This document shows, in pieces, positions 24,709 through 32,276 of a stretch of DNA of 64,000 nt. The notes below the pieces were generated by a model, which searched no databases, was not told the DNA's origin, and was given only the letters and a program-made list of their open reading frames with translations. The stretch comes from a virus. Numbering within the stretch: the stretch's first letter is position 1; every line of letters begins with the position of its first letter. The translations under genes were made by a program, and so were the position numbers. The stretch lies in IMG/VR virus record IMGVR_UViG_3300035181_001402, positions 62,001 through 126,000 of that record. The stretch is one strand, 5' to 3'.

Positions 24709-24920
24709 GCTACCGCGCGACCCGAAACTTCACGGTAAAGCATGGTCCTGGAAGAGACCAAGTATTCAGAGCAGGGGATATCATTTCTGATGACCTGTTC
24801 AGAGAACATCCTGCACTTCAAGGAGCTGTTCACCAGGGATGGTTGGTGGGAATCCCTGAAGTCCCTCGTGGAGTATATCCTACCTGGCAAGCCCATTTGC
24901 TCGCGGACGAGATCATCTGA
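24705..24920 (+). CDS. YRAT-type small protein 1 with tail
   Basis: GTG 24705 overlaps the previous stop (GTGA). The 71-residue product reads SYRATRNFTVKHGPG, DIISDDLFREHPALQG, HQGWLVGI and ends YPTWQAHLLADEII. It is the first of three tandem paralogues that share this order: YRAxxxF, acidic D-rich loop, short helix, TW tail. Confidence 0.78.
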   Translation: MSYRATRNFTVKHGPGRDQVFRAGDIISDDLFREHPALQGAVHQGWLVGIPEVPRGVYPTWQAHLLADEII

Positions 24921-24922
24921 GC

Positions 24923-25111
24923 ATGCCGTATAGGGCGACCCAAGAATTCTACTACTCGCTGATGCTCGGCGACATCACGGTCTACAAGGACGACATCGTG
25001 TCGGACTGGGAAGTGAAAGAGTACAATCTGGAGGACGCTATCAAGCAGGGTTGGCTTGTCTCATCCGAGCCCCCTACTTGGCAAGAGCGCTTGCTCGCGG
25101 ACGACCTATGA
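24923..25111 (+). CDS. YRAT-type small protein 2 with tail
   Basis: 62 residues: MPYRATQEFYYSLML, DDIVSDWEVKEYNLED, KQGWLVSSE and the end PTWQERLLADDL. Paralogous to both neighbours. Function unknown; a small beta-barrel domain with an attached tail is plausible. Confidence 0.78.
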   Translation: MPYRATQEFYYSLMLGDITVYKDDIVSDWEVKEYNLEDAIKQGWLVSSEPPTWQERLLADDL

Positions 25112-25305
25112 AATACCGTGCAATGAAGGACTTCTTTGGGGTAGGCAACTCCATCCTCTTCGCCAAGGGGGCGACCATCACCGAAGAGGACTTGGTGCGG
25201 CAGCCCTGGTTGCAGCGCTCTATCTTCTCGGGGACGATTGTCGAGGTGCCGGAGGAGGCATCGAAGCAAGCAACCTGGCACGATCACCTCATGGAAGACG
25301 ACTGA
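25108..25305 (+). CDS. YRAT-type small protein 3 with tail
   Basis: ATG 25108 overlaps the previous stop (ATGA). 65 residues: KYRAMKDFFGVGNSI, TITEEDLVRQPWLQRS and the end ATWHDHLMEDD. Third member of the tandem set. Confidence 0.78.
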   Translation: MKYRAMKDFFGVGNSILFAKGATITEEDLVRQPWLQRSIFSGTIVEVPEEASKQATWHDHLMEDD

Positions 25306-25311
25306 GAAGTC

Positions 25312-25566
25312 ATGGCCGAGATCGACGAAATGTGGGACCTCTTGCACCCACCGTCCCCAACTCCTCCTCGGACCTCGGGCAAGATCGAACCCATCTCGTG
25401 CTTTCGAGGGCTTCGTTTGGAGCCTAAACCCCATCTCGTGCTCGGCACAACGATAGAGGGTCTCCGGTTTGCCATCGAACAGCTCTGGTGGGAGATTTCT
25501 GCTTTTTCTCATGAGAAAGAGATTTCAGGCCTCCTTCCCTGTCTGATCTATCCTCCGAAGCACTGA
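25312..25566 (+). CDS. Unknown with N-terminal DEMW and proline-rich start
   Basis: 84 residues starting MAEIDEMWDLLHPPSPTPP, similar in style to other N-termini here (acidic, then YW or MW, then Pro-rich). The frame ends at TGA 25564 but continues open as QEIRHDLARLQELGTQ into the next frame, so the two could be one gene cut by a nonsense change. Confidence 0.5.
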   Translation: MAEIDEMWDLLHPPSPTPPRTSGKIEPISCFRGLRLEPKPHLVLGTTIEGLRFAIEQLWWEISAFSHEKEISGLLPCLIYPPKH

Positions 25567-25629
25567 CAAGAGATACGACACGACCTTGCCAGGCTCCAAG
25601 AGCTGGGTACGCAATCCTTCATCGGGACG

Positions 25630-25818
25630 ATGGATTGCTTCGTCATTGACTGCTTCTGGTTTGTCTCGGGGGAAGACGTCCAAAGCCGGGTCCTGTTCTG
25701 CGACCCCTCTGGGACCCTCTCCAGGATGTCTGAAGAGGACGCTGATGCGTTCTACCGTGCCTACGATGTGGGCATCGAACACACCTCCGAAATTCTCCGC
25801 TCGAAAGGTCTCTGGTAG
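25630..25818 (+). CDS. Unknown, perhaps the 3' part of the 25312 gene
   Basis: 62 residues from ATG 25630 (MDCFVIDCFWFVSGEDV..., end TSEILRSKGLW). It is in the same frame as 25312-25566 with only one TGA between. No ribosome-binding site or promoter is evident at its own ATG. Confidence 0.5.
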   Translation: MDCFVIDCFWFVSGEDVQSRVLFCDPSGTLSRMSEEDADAFYRAYDVGIEHTSEILRSKGLW

Positions 25819-25846
25819 TTGATCCGCGGAAGGGTCGAGCTGTATT
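25819..25846 (+). promoter_or_regulatory. TTGATC-N16-TGTATT promoter for 25857 gene
   Basis: 16-base spacing; ATG 10 bases after the -10 box. Confidence 0.7.
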
Positions 25847-25856
25847 GCTCCCCGCC

Positions 25857-26021
25857 ATGACGATCGACTACAACGACCTCTTCAACGCGGACCCCGCGAA
25901 CGTCGTCAGGCTTGCCCGAGCCCTCAAGATTCCGCTCGGGACGAAGTCTCACGACGGCCTGTGCAAGGCCGTCGCGCAGTGGATCCGCAAGAACCCCACC
26001 CCGAAGCTGAAAAACCGCTAG
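25857..26021 (+). CDS. Small helical basic protein
   Basis: 54 residues (MTIDYNDLFNADPANVV..., end NPTPKLKNR) with a helix-turn-helix-like arrangement of two or three short helices and a basic tail. It might bind nucleic acid, but nothing proves it. Confidence 0.6.
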   Translation: MTIDYNDLFNADPANVVRLARALKIPLGTKSHDGLCKAVAQWIRKNPTPKLKNR

Positions 26022-26105
26022 GGATTCCGAGGGGTTAGCAACAATCGTCCGCCAGCCTGTTGATTTGTGTGAAAAGCACACCATGGTTGGTGTAGAAGAA
26101 ACACC

Positions 26106-26822
26106 ATGAGTCACACGTACGAATATCCCCGACCGTCCGTCACGGTCGACTGCGTTGTCTTCGGCGTCGCAGACCATCTCAAGGAGATGCACGTTCTCCT
26201 GATCCGCCGTGGCTCCGATCCCTTTCAGGGGTTGTGGGCTCTTCCGGGCGGGTTCGTCGAGACCTCGGATACCGGGAATCAGGGCGAGTCCCTGGACGAA
26301 GCGGCGCAACGTGAGCTGAGCGAGGAGACGGGGGCTCAAGTGGGCTTTCTGGAGCAGCTCGGCACCTACGGAACCCCCGGGAGAGACCCGCGAGGCCGGG
26401 TGATCTCGGTCGCCTACTACGCTCTGGTCCGCCTGGAAGACCATCCGGTCAAGGGTGGTGATGATGCGGCAGAGGCCAAGTGGTGGCCGATCGAGAAAGC
26501 CCTCCAGATGTACAAGGCTTTCGATCACGACAAGATTCTCAAGGATGCTTGGGCAAGGCTCCAGGCGAAGGTTCGATATGCCCCCATCGGGTTCAACCTT
26601 CTTCCGCCGAAGTTCTCTCTGACGGAGCTGCAATCGCTCTACGAGCTGATCCTCAATCGGACGCTCGACAAGCGGAACTTCCGCAAGCGCATCCTGGCAA
26701 TGGGCATCCTCAAAGAGGCGGGTGTCCAGGTTGGTGTTCCGCACCGACGAGCAACCCTCTACAGATTCGACAGCGTTGCTTACGAGCGAGCTGTTCGTGA
26801 AGGTTTCAACTTCGAGATTTGA
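26106..26822 (+). CDS. Nudix/winged-helix protein, NrtR-like
   Basis: 238 residues. The Nudix domain covers about 10-140 with a near-complete Nudix box (GGFVE ... [11 protein letters not shown] then SEETGA) that has a short insertion after GGFVE. From about 165, [15 protein letters not shown] and [14 protein letters not shown] form the winged helix typical of NrtR-type regulators. NrtR proteins bind ADP-ribose and repress NAD genes; close relatives hydrolyse it. The stop overlaps the NAMPT start, so the two are translationally coupled. A TTGGTGTAGA box precedes it. Confidence 0.85.
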   Translation: MSHTYEYPRPSVTVDCVVFGVADHLKEMHVLLIRRGSDPFQGLWALPGGFVETSDTGNQGESLDEAAQRELSEETGAQVGFLEQLGTYGTPGRDPRGRVISVAYYALVRLEDHPVKGGDDAAEAKWWPIEKALQMYKAFDHDKILKDAWARLQAKVRYAPIGFNLLPPKFSLTELQSLYELILNRTLDKRNFRKRILAMGILKEAGVQVGVPHRRATLYRFDSVAYERAVREGFNFEI

Positions 26823-28219
26823 TGGAGACCCCCATGACCACGTACGAAACGAACCCGATCCTCGACACCGACAGCTACAAGCTCTCGCACCCCGAGCTGC
26901 AATATCCGCCGGGCATGACGCGCATGTTCAACTACTTCGAGTCGCGCGGTGGCCGCTACGGCTCGACCCTGTTCTTCGGCCTCAGCTACCTGTGCCAGGA
27001 GTACCTCAGCAAGGGCTTCACGCAGGCCCACGTCAACGAAGCGGCCGACTTCGCCGCTCTCCATGGTGAGCCCTTCCCCAAGGCCGCCTGGGACCGTCTG
27101 GTGGCCAAGGGCGGCTTCTACCCGGTGAAGATCAACGCGGTTCCGGAAGGCACGCTCGTCCCGACGCACAACGTGCTCATGACCGTCGAGTCGACGGATT
27201 CCGAGGCTCCGTGGGTCGGCTCGTGGATCGAGAACCAGCTCGTGCGCCTCTGGTATCCGATCACCGTCGCCACCCAGTCGTTCTTCATCAAGAAGATCAT
27301 CTTCGAGGCCCTCGTGAAGTCCTCGGATGACCCGGTCGGCGAGATCGGATTCAAGCTCCACGACTTCGGCAGCCGGGGCGTCAGCTCGCGGGAATCGGCC
27401 GGCATCGGCGGCATGAGCCACCTGGTCAACTTCCTCGGCTCGGACACCATCGAGGGCATCCGCTTCGCCAACTTCTACTACAAGGACAAGATGGCGGGCT
27501 TCTCGATCCCCGCGTCGGAGCACTCGACGATCACGAGCTGGGGCAAGTCGAACGAGATCGACGCCTACCGCAACATGGTTCACCAGTTCGCGAAGCCGGG
27601 CAAGATGTTCGCCTGCGTCAGCGACTCCTACGACCTCTACAACACGGTCGAGAACATCTGGGGTGACACCCTCCGCGAGGAGATCAAGGAGTCGGGCGCG
27701 ACCCTCGTGATCCGGCCGGACTCGGGCAATCCTTCGGAGGTCATCCTCAAGTGTCTCCATATCTTGGAGCGCAAGGTCGGGATGACGACCAACACCAAGG
27801 GCTTCAAGGTCCTTCCGAAGTACATCCGCCTGATCCAGGGCGACGGCGTGAACGAGGAGTCGATTCGCGAGATCCTCAACGTGATGATGGCCAACGGCTA
27901 CAGCGCCTCGAACATCGGATTCGGCATGGGTGGCGCTCTGCTTCAGGGTGTCAATCGCGACACCCAGCGCTTCGCCTACAAGTGCTCGAACATCGTGGTC
28001 GACGGCGAGCCCCGGGATGTCTTCAAGGACCCCGTCACCGACAAGGGCAAGCGCTCGAAGGCAGGGCTCCTCGACCTCATACACGAGAACGGCGAGTACA
28101 AGACCGTCCAGGGCTTGCGCCGGAACAGCGCCCTCATCCCGGTCTTCGAGAACGGGAAGATCCTGGTTCAGCCGACCCTCGCCGAGATCCGGAAAATCTC
28201 GGAACGTCACATCTTCTGA
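26822..28219 (+). CDS. nadV: Nicotinamide phosphoribosyltransferase (NAMPT)
   Basis: 465 residues from ATG 26822 (TGATG overlap; ATG 26834 also possible). It follows NAMPT throughout: ILDTDSYKLSHPELQYPP, HDFGSRGVSSRESAGIGG (about 179, catalytic His in human numbering H247), PASEHSTITSWG (about 232) and LVIRPDSGNPSEVIL (about 295). It makes NMN from nicotinamide and PRPP. Together with the Nudix regulator it forms an NAD salvage module like those used by large phages to keep or rebuild host NAD. Confidence 0.95.
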   Translation: METPMTTYETNPILDTDSYKLSHPELQYPPGMTRMFNYFESRGGRYGSTLFFGLSYLCQEYLSKGFTQAHVNEAADFAALHGEPFPKAAWDRLVAKGGFYPVKINAVPEGTLVPTHNVLMTVESTDSEAPWVGSWIENQLVRLWYPITVATQSFFIKKIIFEALVKSSDDPVGEIGFKLHDFGSRGVSSRESAGIGGMSHLVNFLGSDTIEGIRFANFYYKDKMAGFSIPASEHSTITSWGKSNEIDAYRNMVHQFAKPGKMFACVSDSYDLYNTVENIWGDTLREEIKESGATLVIRPDSGNPSEVILKCLHILERKVGMTTNTKGFKVLPKYIRLIQGDGVNEESIREILNVMMANGYSASNIGFGMGGALLQGVNRDTQRFAYKCSNIVVDGEPRDVFKDPVTDKGKRSKAGLLDLIHENGEYKTVQGLRRNSALIPVFENGKILVQPTLAEIRKISERHIF

Positions 28220-28232
28220 CCCCAAGAAGAAA

Positions 28233-28279
28233 ACTTCGGTAGATGAAGGGTATCTGGTGTATCTCTCATCTACCGAAGT
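28233..28279. repeat. 14-bp inverted repeat enclosing a GGTGTAT promoter box
   Basis: ACTTCGGTAGATGA (28233-28246) and its exact complement (28266-28279) flank a loop holding CTGGTGTATC. The direct repeat ACCCCAAGAAGAAAA lies on both sides. It may end NAMPT transcription while carrying the promoter of the next gene, 44 bases upstream of its ATG. Confidence 0.65.
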
Positions 28280-28307
28280 CGACCCCCAAGAAGAAAAGAG
28301 GCCCCCC

Positions 28308-28487
28308 ATGGGCAGCAGCGTCTACAGCGAAGAGTTCAGCGACAGTGCCAAGAAGGCTGTGAGCGAGACCGTCCCGGCGACCCCGGCGGTGGTCGCTCCG
28401 ACGGTCCCGGAAACCAAGGAAGAGCCCCCGGTCACGACCCCGGCTCCCACCACGACCCCGACCGGCGAGACCCCGGCGACCCCCTGA
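28308..28487 (+). CDS. Short protein matching only the N-terminus of the next VWA protein
   Basis: 59 residues. MGSSVYSEEFSDSAKKA resembles the start of the neighbour (MGGSSYSEDFYNARKA), but the rest is a Pro/Thr-rich tail (PPVTTPAPTTTPTGETP). It looks like a stand-alone N-terminal peptide, made perhaps by partial duplication. Confidence 0.6.
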   Translation: MGSSVYSEEFSDSAKKAVSETVPATPAVVAPTVPETKEEPPVTTPAPTTTPTGETPATP

Positions 28488-28562
28488 AGCGATGTTGGGG
28501 TTGCCGCATAGTGCGAGTGACCCCAACACCTTCTCACCTGAGACGAAGAAAGAGAGTCCCCC

Positions 28563-29522
28563 ATGGGCGGTTCCAGCTACAGCGAAGACTTCTACAATGC
28601 GCGCAAGGCGGATCGTGTCCGCACGGCAACCACGACGTTCGCCTATTCGGCGGCCGTCGTGTCAAAGCCGCGTTCCGAGCAGCGGACGCACGCTCTGCTC
28701 GACCCCAAGAACAAGCTCATCCGCGAGTCCCGCGACTCGGCGGCTCATCCCGAGTCGCTCGCCGTGGCCGTGATGTTCGACGTGACGGGCTCGATGTCGA
28801 CGACCCCGAAGAGCTTTCAGGAGAAGCTCCCGCGGCTGATGAACCTCCTCACGGAGAACGGCGTCCAGCATCCTCAGCTCCTCTTCGGATGCGTCGGTGA
28901 TGCCCGCAGCGACAAGGGCTCGATCCAGATCGGCGAGTTCGAGTCGGGCAACGAGATGGACGAGACCTTCAGCAACGTCTGGCTCGAAGCGGGCGGCGGG
29001 GGCACGAAGCAGGAGAGCTACCAGAACGCGCTCTACTTCTTCGCCCGGCACACGCAGATCGACTGCGTCGAGAAGCGCAACAAGAAGGGCTACCTCTTCC
29101 TCCTCGGCGATGAGGAGGCCTACCTGAGGGTGAGCAAGCGTGAAGTCGAGGCGCTCTTCGGCGAGACGCTCCAGGAGGACATCCCCCTGGAGCAGATCAT
29201 CGCGGAAGCCCAGGAGAAGTACAACGTCTTCTTCATCATCCCGGCCGAGACGTCCGGCGGGCGTGACTCCAGGATCCGCAACTACTGGGTCAAGCTCTTC
29301 GACGAGACCCACGTCCTCGCTCTGGCCTCCGCCGAGGGCGTGGCCGAGACGATCGCCCTCACCGTGGGGCTCTGCGAAGGGACGACCGATCTCGACCGGG
29401 CTCGCCAGGGCCTCGCGACGGCGGGTGTCTCGGGCAAGCTGATCAACGACACCGTCGCCAGCCTGACGCCCCTCGCCGAAAGCCTCGGCAAGGCCAGCAC
29501 CAGCTCGACCATCCGGCTCTAG
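28563..29522 (+). CDS. Cytoplasmic VWA-domain protein
   Basis: 319 residues without a signal peptide. The VWA MIDAS is DVTGSMSTTPKSFQEKL (about 73), followed by LLFGCVGDARSDKG, GGGGTKQESYQNALYF and YLFLLGDEEAYLRV. This form is found in other large phages as an uncharacterised protein. A 9-bp inverted repeat (TGTTGGGGT ... ACCCCAACA, about 28493-28529) lies in its leader. It follows the NAD genes. Confidence 0.85.
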   Translation: MGGSSYSEDFYNARKADRVRTATTTFAYSAAVVSKPRSEQRTHALLDPKNKLIRESRDSAAHPESLAVAVMFDVTGSMSTTPKSFQEKLPRLMNLLTENGVQHPQLLFGCVGDARSDKGSIQIGEFESGNEMDETFSNVWLEAGGGGTKQESYQNALYFFARHTQIDCVEKRNKKGYLFLLGDEEAYLRVSKREVEALFGETLQEDIPLEQIIAEAQEKYNVFFIIPAETSGGRDSRIRNYWVKLFDETHVLALASAEGVAETIALTVGLCEGTTDLDRARQGLATAGVSGKLINDTVASLTPLAESLGKASTSSTIRL

Positions 29523-29524
29523 CA

Positions 29525-29570
29525 ACAAGAGACGCCCCTGGGGTTGATCCTCGGGGGCGTCTCTTGTACT
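29525..29570 (+). promoter_or_regulatory. Promoter built into a 14-bp inverted repeat
   Basis: ACAAGAGACGCCCC (29525-29538) and its exact complement (29554-29567) form a strong hairpin just after the VWA gene. The loop contains TTGATC (29544-29549), and TGTACT (29565-29570) overlaps the right arm; the spacing is 15. ATG 29577 follows 6 bases later. One element may serve as terminator and as the next promoter. Confidence 0.65.
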
Positions 29571-29576
29571 TCCGCC

Positions 29577-30094
29577 ATGCCTACCCCCATCTTTTCTGTC
29601 ACTTCTGCGGGCAGCACTACTCCTCCGAGGCACTGAAGTTGTGGCCCTGGAAGTGTGCAACCTGCGAATGCAGCACCTACCGCAATCCAGCCCCGGTCGT
29701 GGTGGCCATCGTCCCCGTCAGTAAGCACAAAACCCTGATGGGAGCCCTCGTCATCCGGCGCAACATCGAACCGGCCAAGGGGACCCTCGCTCTCCCCGGC
29801 GGCTACGTCGACTTCGGAGAATCCTTCGAGCAAGCGGCAGCTCGGGAGATCGAGGAAGAAGTGGGGATCGTGACCCCCGCCTCGGAGTACCGTCTCCTCG
29901 AAGTCAAGACGACTCCCTCGGGGTCGAGCCTGATCATCTTCTGCGGAGGACCTATCGTTCTCTGGGAAGACGTCCAGAAGGCGTTCAAGCCGAACCGCGA
30001 GGTATCCGAGGTGGCCATCGCCCTCTGGGATGCGGAGCTGGGCTTCCCGCTCCACACGGATGCGCTCCGCCGGTACGCTCACGACCCGCGGTGA
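29577..30094 (+). CDS. Nudix hydrolase with zinc ribbon, start frameshifted
   Basis: The protein has a zinc ribbon (FCHFCGQHY and CATCECSTY) and a complete Nudix box (GGYVDFGESFEQAAAREIEEEVG). It probably cleaves NADH, ADP-ribose or similar nucleoside diphosphate compounds. In-frame starts are poor (TTG near 29562). The promoter rule points to ATG 29577; with one more C in ACCCCCAT this ATG would read MPTPHLFCHFCGQ. A missing C (sequencing error) is the likely reason. Confidence 0.82.
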
Positions 30095-30110
30095 ACCCCC
30101 AGGGCATGGG

Positions 30111-30138
30111 TTGATCCAAAGGCTCCCCGCCTTGTATA
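30111..30138 (+). promoter_or_regulatory. TTGATC-N16-TGTATA promoter for 30146 gene
   Basis: 16-base spacing; ATG 7 bases after the -10 box. Confidence 0.75.
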
Positions 30139-30145
30139 GATCCCC

Positions 30146-30351
30146 ATGCCCATCGAACTCTCCCCCAGCTCATGAACACCCTCGCCGGCTTGATCGGCGG
30201 GGGTGCTTCCATTGACGACCTGTTCGCCCGTCTGCGGGACGAAGGGCACATCCCGGAGCACGAGTTTCCGGGCATCCTTTGCAAGGTGATGGTGAACACC
30301 TTGGCGGACAACACCAACAACTTCCGCAACCAGCTCGTGAGGCACCTGTGA
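30146..30351 (+). CDS. Small helical protein, frame broken at a C run
   Basis: ATG 30146 fits the promoter but runs into TGA after 9 codons (MPIELSPSS). With one more C in CTCCCCCAG it reads MPIELSPQLMNTLAGLIGG and continues ASIDDLFARLRDEG to QLVRHL. Otherwise the start is ATG 30172 (59 residues). Function unknown. Confidence 0.6.
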
Positions 30352-30620
30352 ACCTCGAAATCCACGACGACACGACAGACGAAGGCGGCACCCTGATTGG
30401 GGTCGCTCGCAACCTGGAATACATGTAACAGGCGGAGCAGTGGGTACATGACTCCAAGGAGGAGAGGCGGGTGGCTCGCTTCGTCCTGTTCTCTGACCCC
30501 ACGACGCCGATTCGCGAATGGCGAATGGTCAACGGAGAACCGAGTGATGCACCCATCACCCCGGGGACGGTTGCTGATGCTCGGACGTTCGCCCCGCGAG
30601 GCAACGGACCGAGCATGTAG
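30348..30620 (+). pseudogene. Small gene with in-frame TAA
   Basis: GTG 30348 overlaps the previous stop. It reads NLEIHDDTTDEGGTLIG to TAA 30426, then the same frame continues QAEQWVHDSKEERRVARF and LFSDPTTPIREWRMVNG to TAG 30618. The two halves look like one 90-codon gene with a nonsense change. Confidence 0.5.
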
Positions 30621-30623
30621 AGG

Positions 30624-30651
30624 TTGATCGGCGGCTCCCTCGGACTGTAGG
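30624..30651 (+). promoter_or_regulatory. TTGATC-N16-TGTAGG promoter for 30658 operon
   Basis: 16-base spacing; ATG 6 bases after the -10 box. Confidence 0.75.
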
Positions 30652-30657
30652 CTGATC

Positions 30658-30891
30658 ATGACTCCTGAAGAAATGGTTGACGCCCTATTCGCCAACAAGC
30701 CGGTGAAAGTCCGAGTGCCCGAAACGGGCAAAGGCTTCACGATCGACCCGAAGAAGGGTTTCGCAGGAATCATGTTCTTCGGGATCATCCCCGAAGGAAA
30801 GAAGCGCGCCCTGAAGACTCACGGATACATGCTCATGGGGCGGAATGAGCTGTGGTCCTGGGTAAACGGCCTTGATTCCGTGGAGAACTGA
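30658..30891 (+). CDS. Small protein, unrecognised
   Basis: 77 residues: MTPEEMVDALFANKPV, VRVPETGKGFTIDPKKG, FGIIPEGKKRALK, with a Trp-containing end (LWSWVNGLDSVEN). First gene of a two-gene operon. Function unknown. Confidence 0.7.
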   Translation: MTPEEMVDALFANKPVKVRVPETGKGFTIDPKKGFAGIMFFGIIPEGKKRALKTHGYMLMGRNELWSWVNGLDSVEN

Positions 30892-30892
30892 A

Positions 30893-31252
30893 ATGCTGAA
30901 TACCATCGATCGTGCTCTTGCTCTCAGAACCTCCTACCGTGAAATCCTGGTCGCTCGCAACGGGCACTGGGGTACTTGCGTGTACTGCCCCCGAGATGCT
31001 GATGGGGTACCGCATCCCGAACGCTGCGACGACTACTCACGTTCGGATCACCACCTCCCGGCCAGCTCGACGCACCGTGGCGAGGGTGTGGCCACGACCG
31101 AAGACATCGCGGCGATGGCCCGAGTGCTCTTCGAACGAGCCCTGAAGCCCACGAAGACGGGCCAGCCCGCGGTGGACGCCAAAGCGGAATGGGATCTCGC
31201 CTGGGATTGCGTTCGTACCGCCGAAGAGAAGTTTTACCCCCGCCGAGGTTGA
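30893..31252 (+). CDS. Small Cys/His protein, unrecognised
   Basis: ATG 30893 lies one base after the previous stop. 119 residues with GTCVYCPRDADG and CDDYSRSDHH, a possible zinc site, then a helical C-terminus. Its stop overlaps the next promoter. Confidence 0.65.
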   Translation: MLNTIDRALALRTSYREILVARNGHWGTCVYCPRDADGVPHPERCDDYSRSDHHLPASSTHRGEGVATTEDIAAMARVLFERALKPTKTGQPAVDAKAEWDLAWDCVRTAEEKFYPRRG

Positions 31253-31276
31253 TCCGAAACCCGCCCCGGCTGTAGG
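31249..31276 (+). promoter_or_regulatory. TTGATC-N16-TGTAGG promoter for 31283 gene
   Basis: 16-base spacing; ATG 6 bases after the -10 box. Confidence 0.75.
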
Positions 31277-31282
31277 ACTACC

Positions 31283-31651
31283 ATGCCCACCAAGACCACG
31301 TACGACTTCACCAAGCTCACTGCGGACCTCAAGGATGGCCTCATCGTGGCCAAGCAGGTTGCGGCGGCCACCCACGATGGCGGCACCTGTAACTTCGACG
31401 CCCCCAAGTTCCACTTCAGCCGTTCTCCGTCCCCCAAGGTGCGGGCGGAGTTCGAGAAGGCCGCCACGGAAGCAGGGGTTCCCGGCTACTGGACGGGAGA
31501 CTCGTTCGGTAATCACAAGAACCGTCGCTTCGTCTTCGGTCCCGGCTGTGGCGGGCAGGCCTACTCGCGAACGAAGGCCGCGGAAGCTCTCTGTGACCAC
31601 CTCGTCAACGCGGGCTGGGACAACATCAGCATGTACTACCAGGCGGACTGA
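31283..31651 (+). CDS. Small protein, unrecognised
   Basis: 122 residues (MPTKTTYDFTKLTADLK..., end NAGWDNISMYYQAD) with GGTCNFDAPKFHF and GPGCGGQAYSRTKAA. Alpha/beta composition; the pattern recalls other uncharacterised phage proteins. Confidence 0.7.
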   Translation: MPTKTTYDFTKLTADLKDGLIVAKQVAAATHDGGTCNFDAPKFHFSRSPSPKVRAEFEKAATEAGVPGYWTGDSFGNHKNRRFVFGPGCGGQAYSRTKAAEALCDHLVNAGWDNISMYYQAD

Positions 31652-31706
31652 CCGTCGGGTGCGGTAGTACGAAAGGGTTATCGATCCTCTCTTACACCGC
31701 ACCCTC
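31652..31706. promoter_or_regulatory. Intergenic 9-bp inverted repeat
   Basis: GGGTGCGGT and ACCGCACCC flank 28 bases before the HNH gene. No clear -10/-35 pair is seen for the HNH gene, which would fit a gene that relies on neighbouring transcription. Confidence 0.4.
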
Positions 31707-32276
31707 ATGGAAGACTTGCTCGGACAAACATTCGGACTGATTACTGTGTGCGAATCGCTGGGAGGGGCACACAAGCTCGGGTACAAGCACAGGGGCCAAA
31801 TCGTCCGAGGGAAGTGCGCGTGCGGGAACGATTGGACGGGGTTTGCAGAATCCTTGAAGAAAGGGAACACCAAAAGTTGTGGGTGTTTGCCTCATGGGTC
31901 CAAGCCTCGTCAGGATAGAGAAGCTTCAGCACTTGCAGCTCTGTCGAAGAATTACCAGAGACACGCCACTCGAAGGGGCCATTCCTGGGACTTGTCGGCT
32001 GCCGCCTTCCAGACGCTCATCAAGTGTGCGTGCTACTACTGCGGCGCTCCCCCCAAAAGTGTTTGCCGGCGCATCCCCAAAGGGGTCCGAAAGACTGGTA
32101 GTTCCATCACATACAACGGTATCGATCGGAAGAACAACTCCCTTGGGTACACGACTGATAACGTCGTCACATGTTGCGCAATTTGCAACTACGCCAAGAG
32201 GTCTCTTTCACTCGAAGCGTTCCTAGAGCACGTGAAGAGTATATATCTCAAGCATTTCGAGGTTAGTCATGTCTGA
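31707..32276 (+). CDS. HNH homing-type endonuclease
   Basis: 189 residues. The N-terminus has CACGNDW and SCGCLPHG, a phage-type DNA-binding zinc element; the core has CYYCGAPP, YNGIDRKNNSLGYTTDNV and CAICNYAKRSLSLEAF, the HNH layout seen in free-standing homing nucleases. Base composition is clearly more AT-rich than neighbours, as is the first 130 bases of the following purA-like gene, which it overlaps by 8 bases. This suggests recent arrival by homing. Confidence 0.85.
   Translation: MEDLLGQTFGLITVCESLGGAHKLGYKHRGQIVRGKCACGNDWTGFAESLKKGNTKSCGCLPHGSKPRQDREASALAALSKNYQRHATRRGHSWDLSAAAFQTLIKCACYYCGAPPKSVCRRIPKGVRKTGSSITYNGIDRKNNSLGYTTDNVVTCCAICNYAKRSLSLEAFLEHVKSIYLKHFEVSHV

Noticed and set aside
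26022-26105. An NrtR operator before the Nudix gene
   Set aside because: Small dyads such as GTGTG/CACAC are present, but none matches a site I could defend without binding data.
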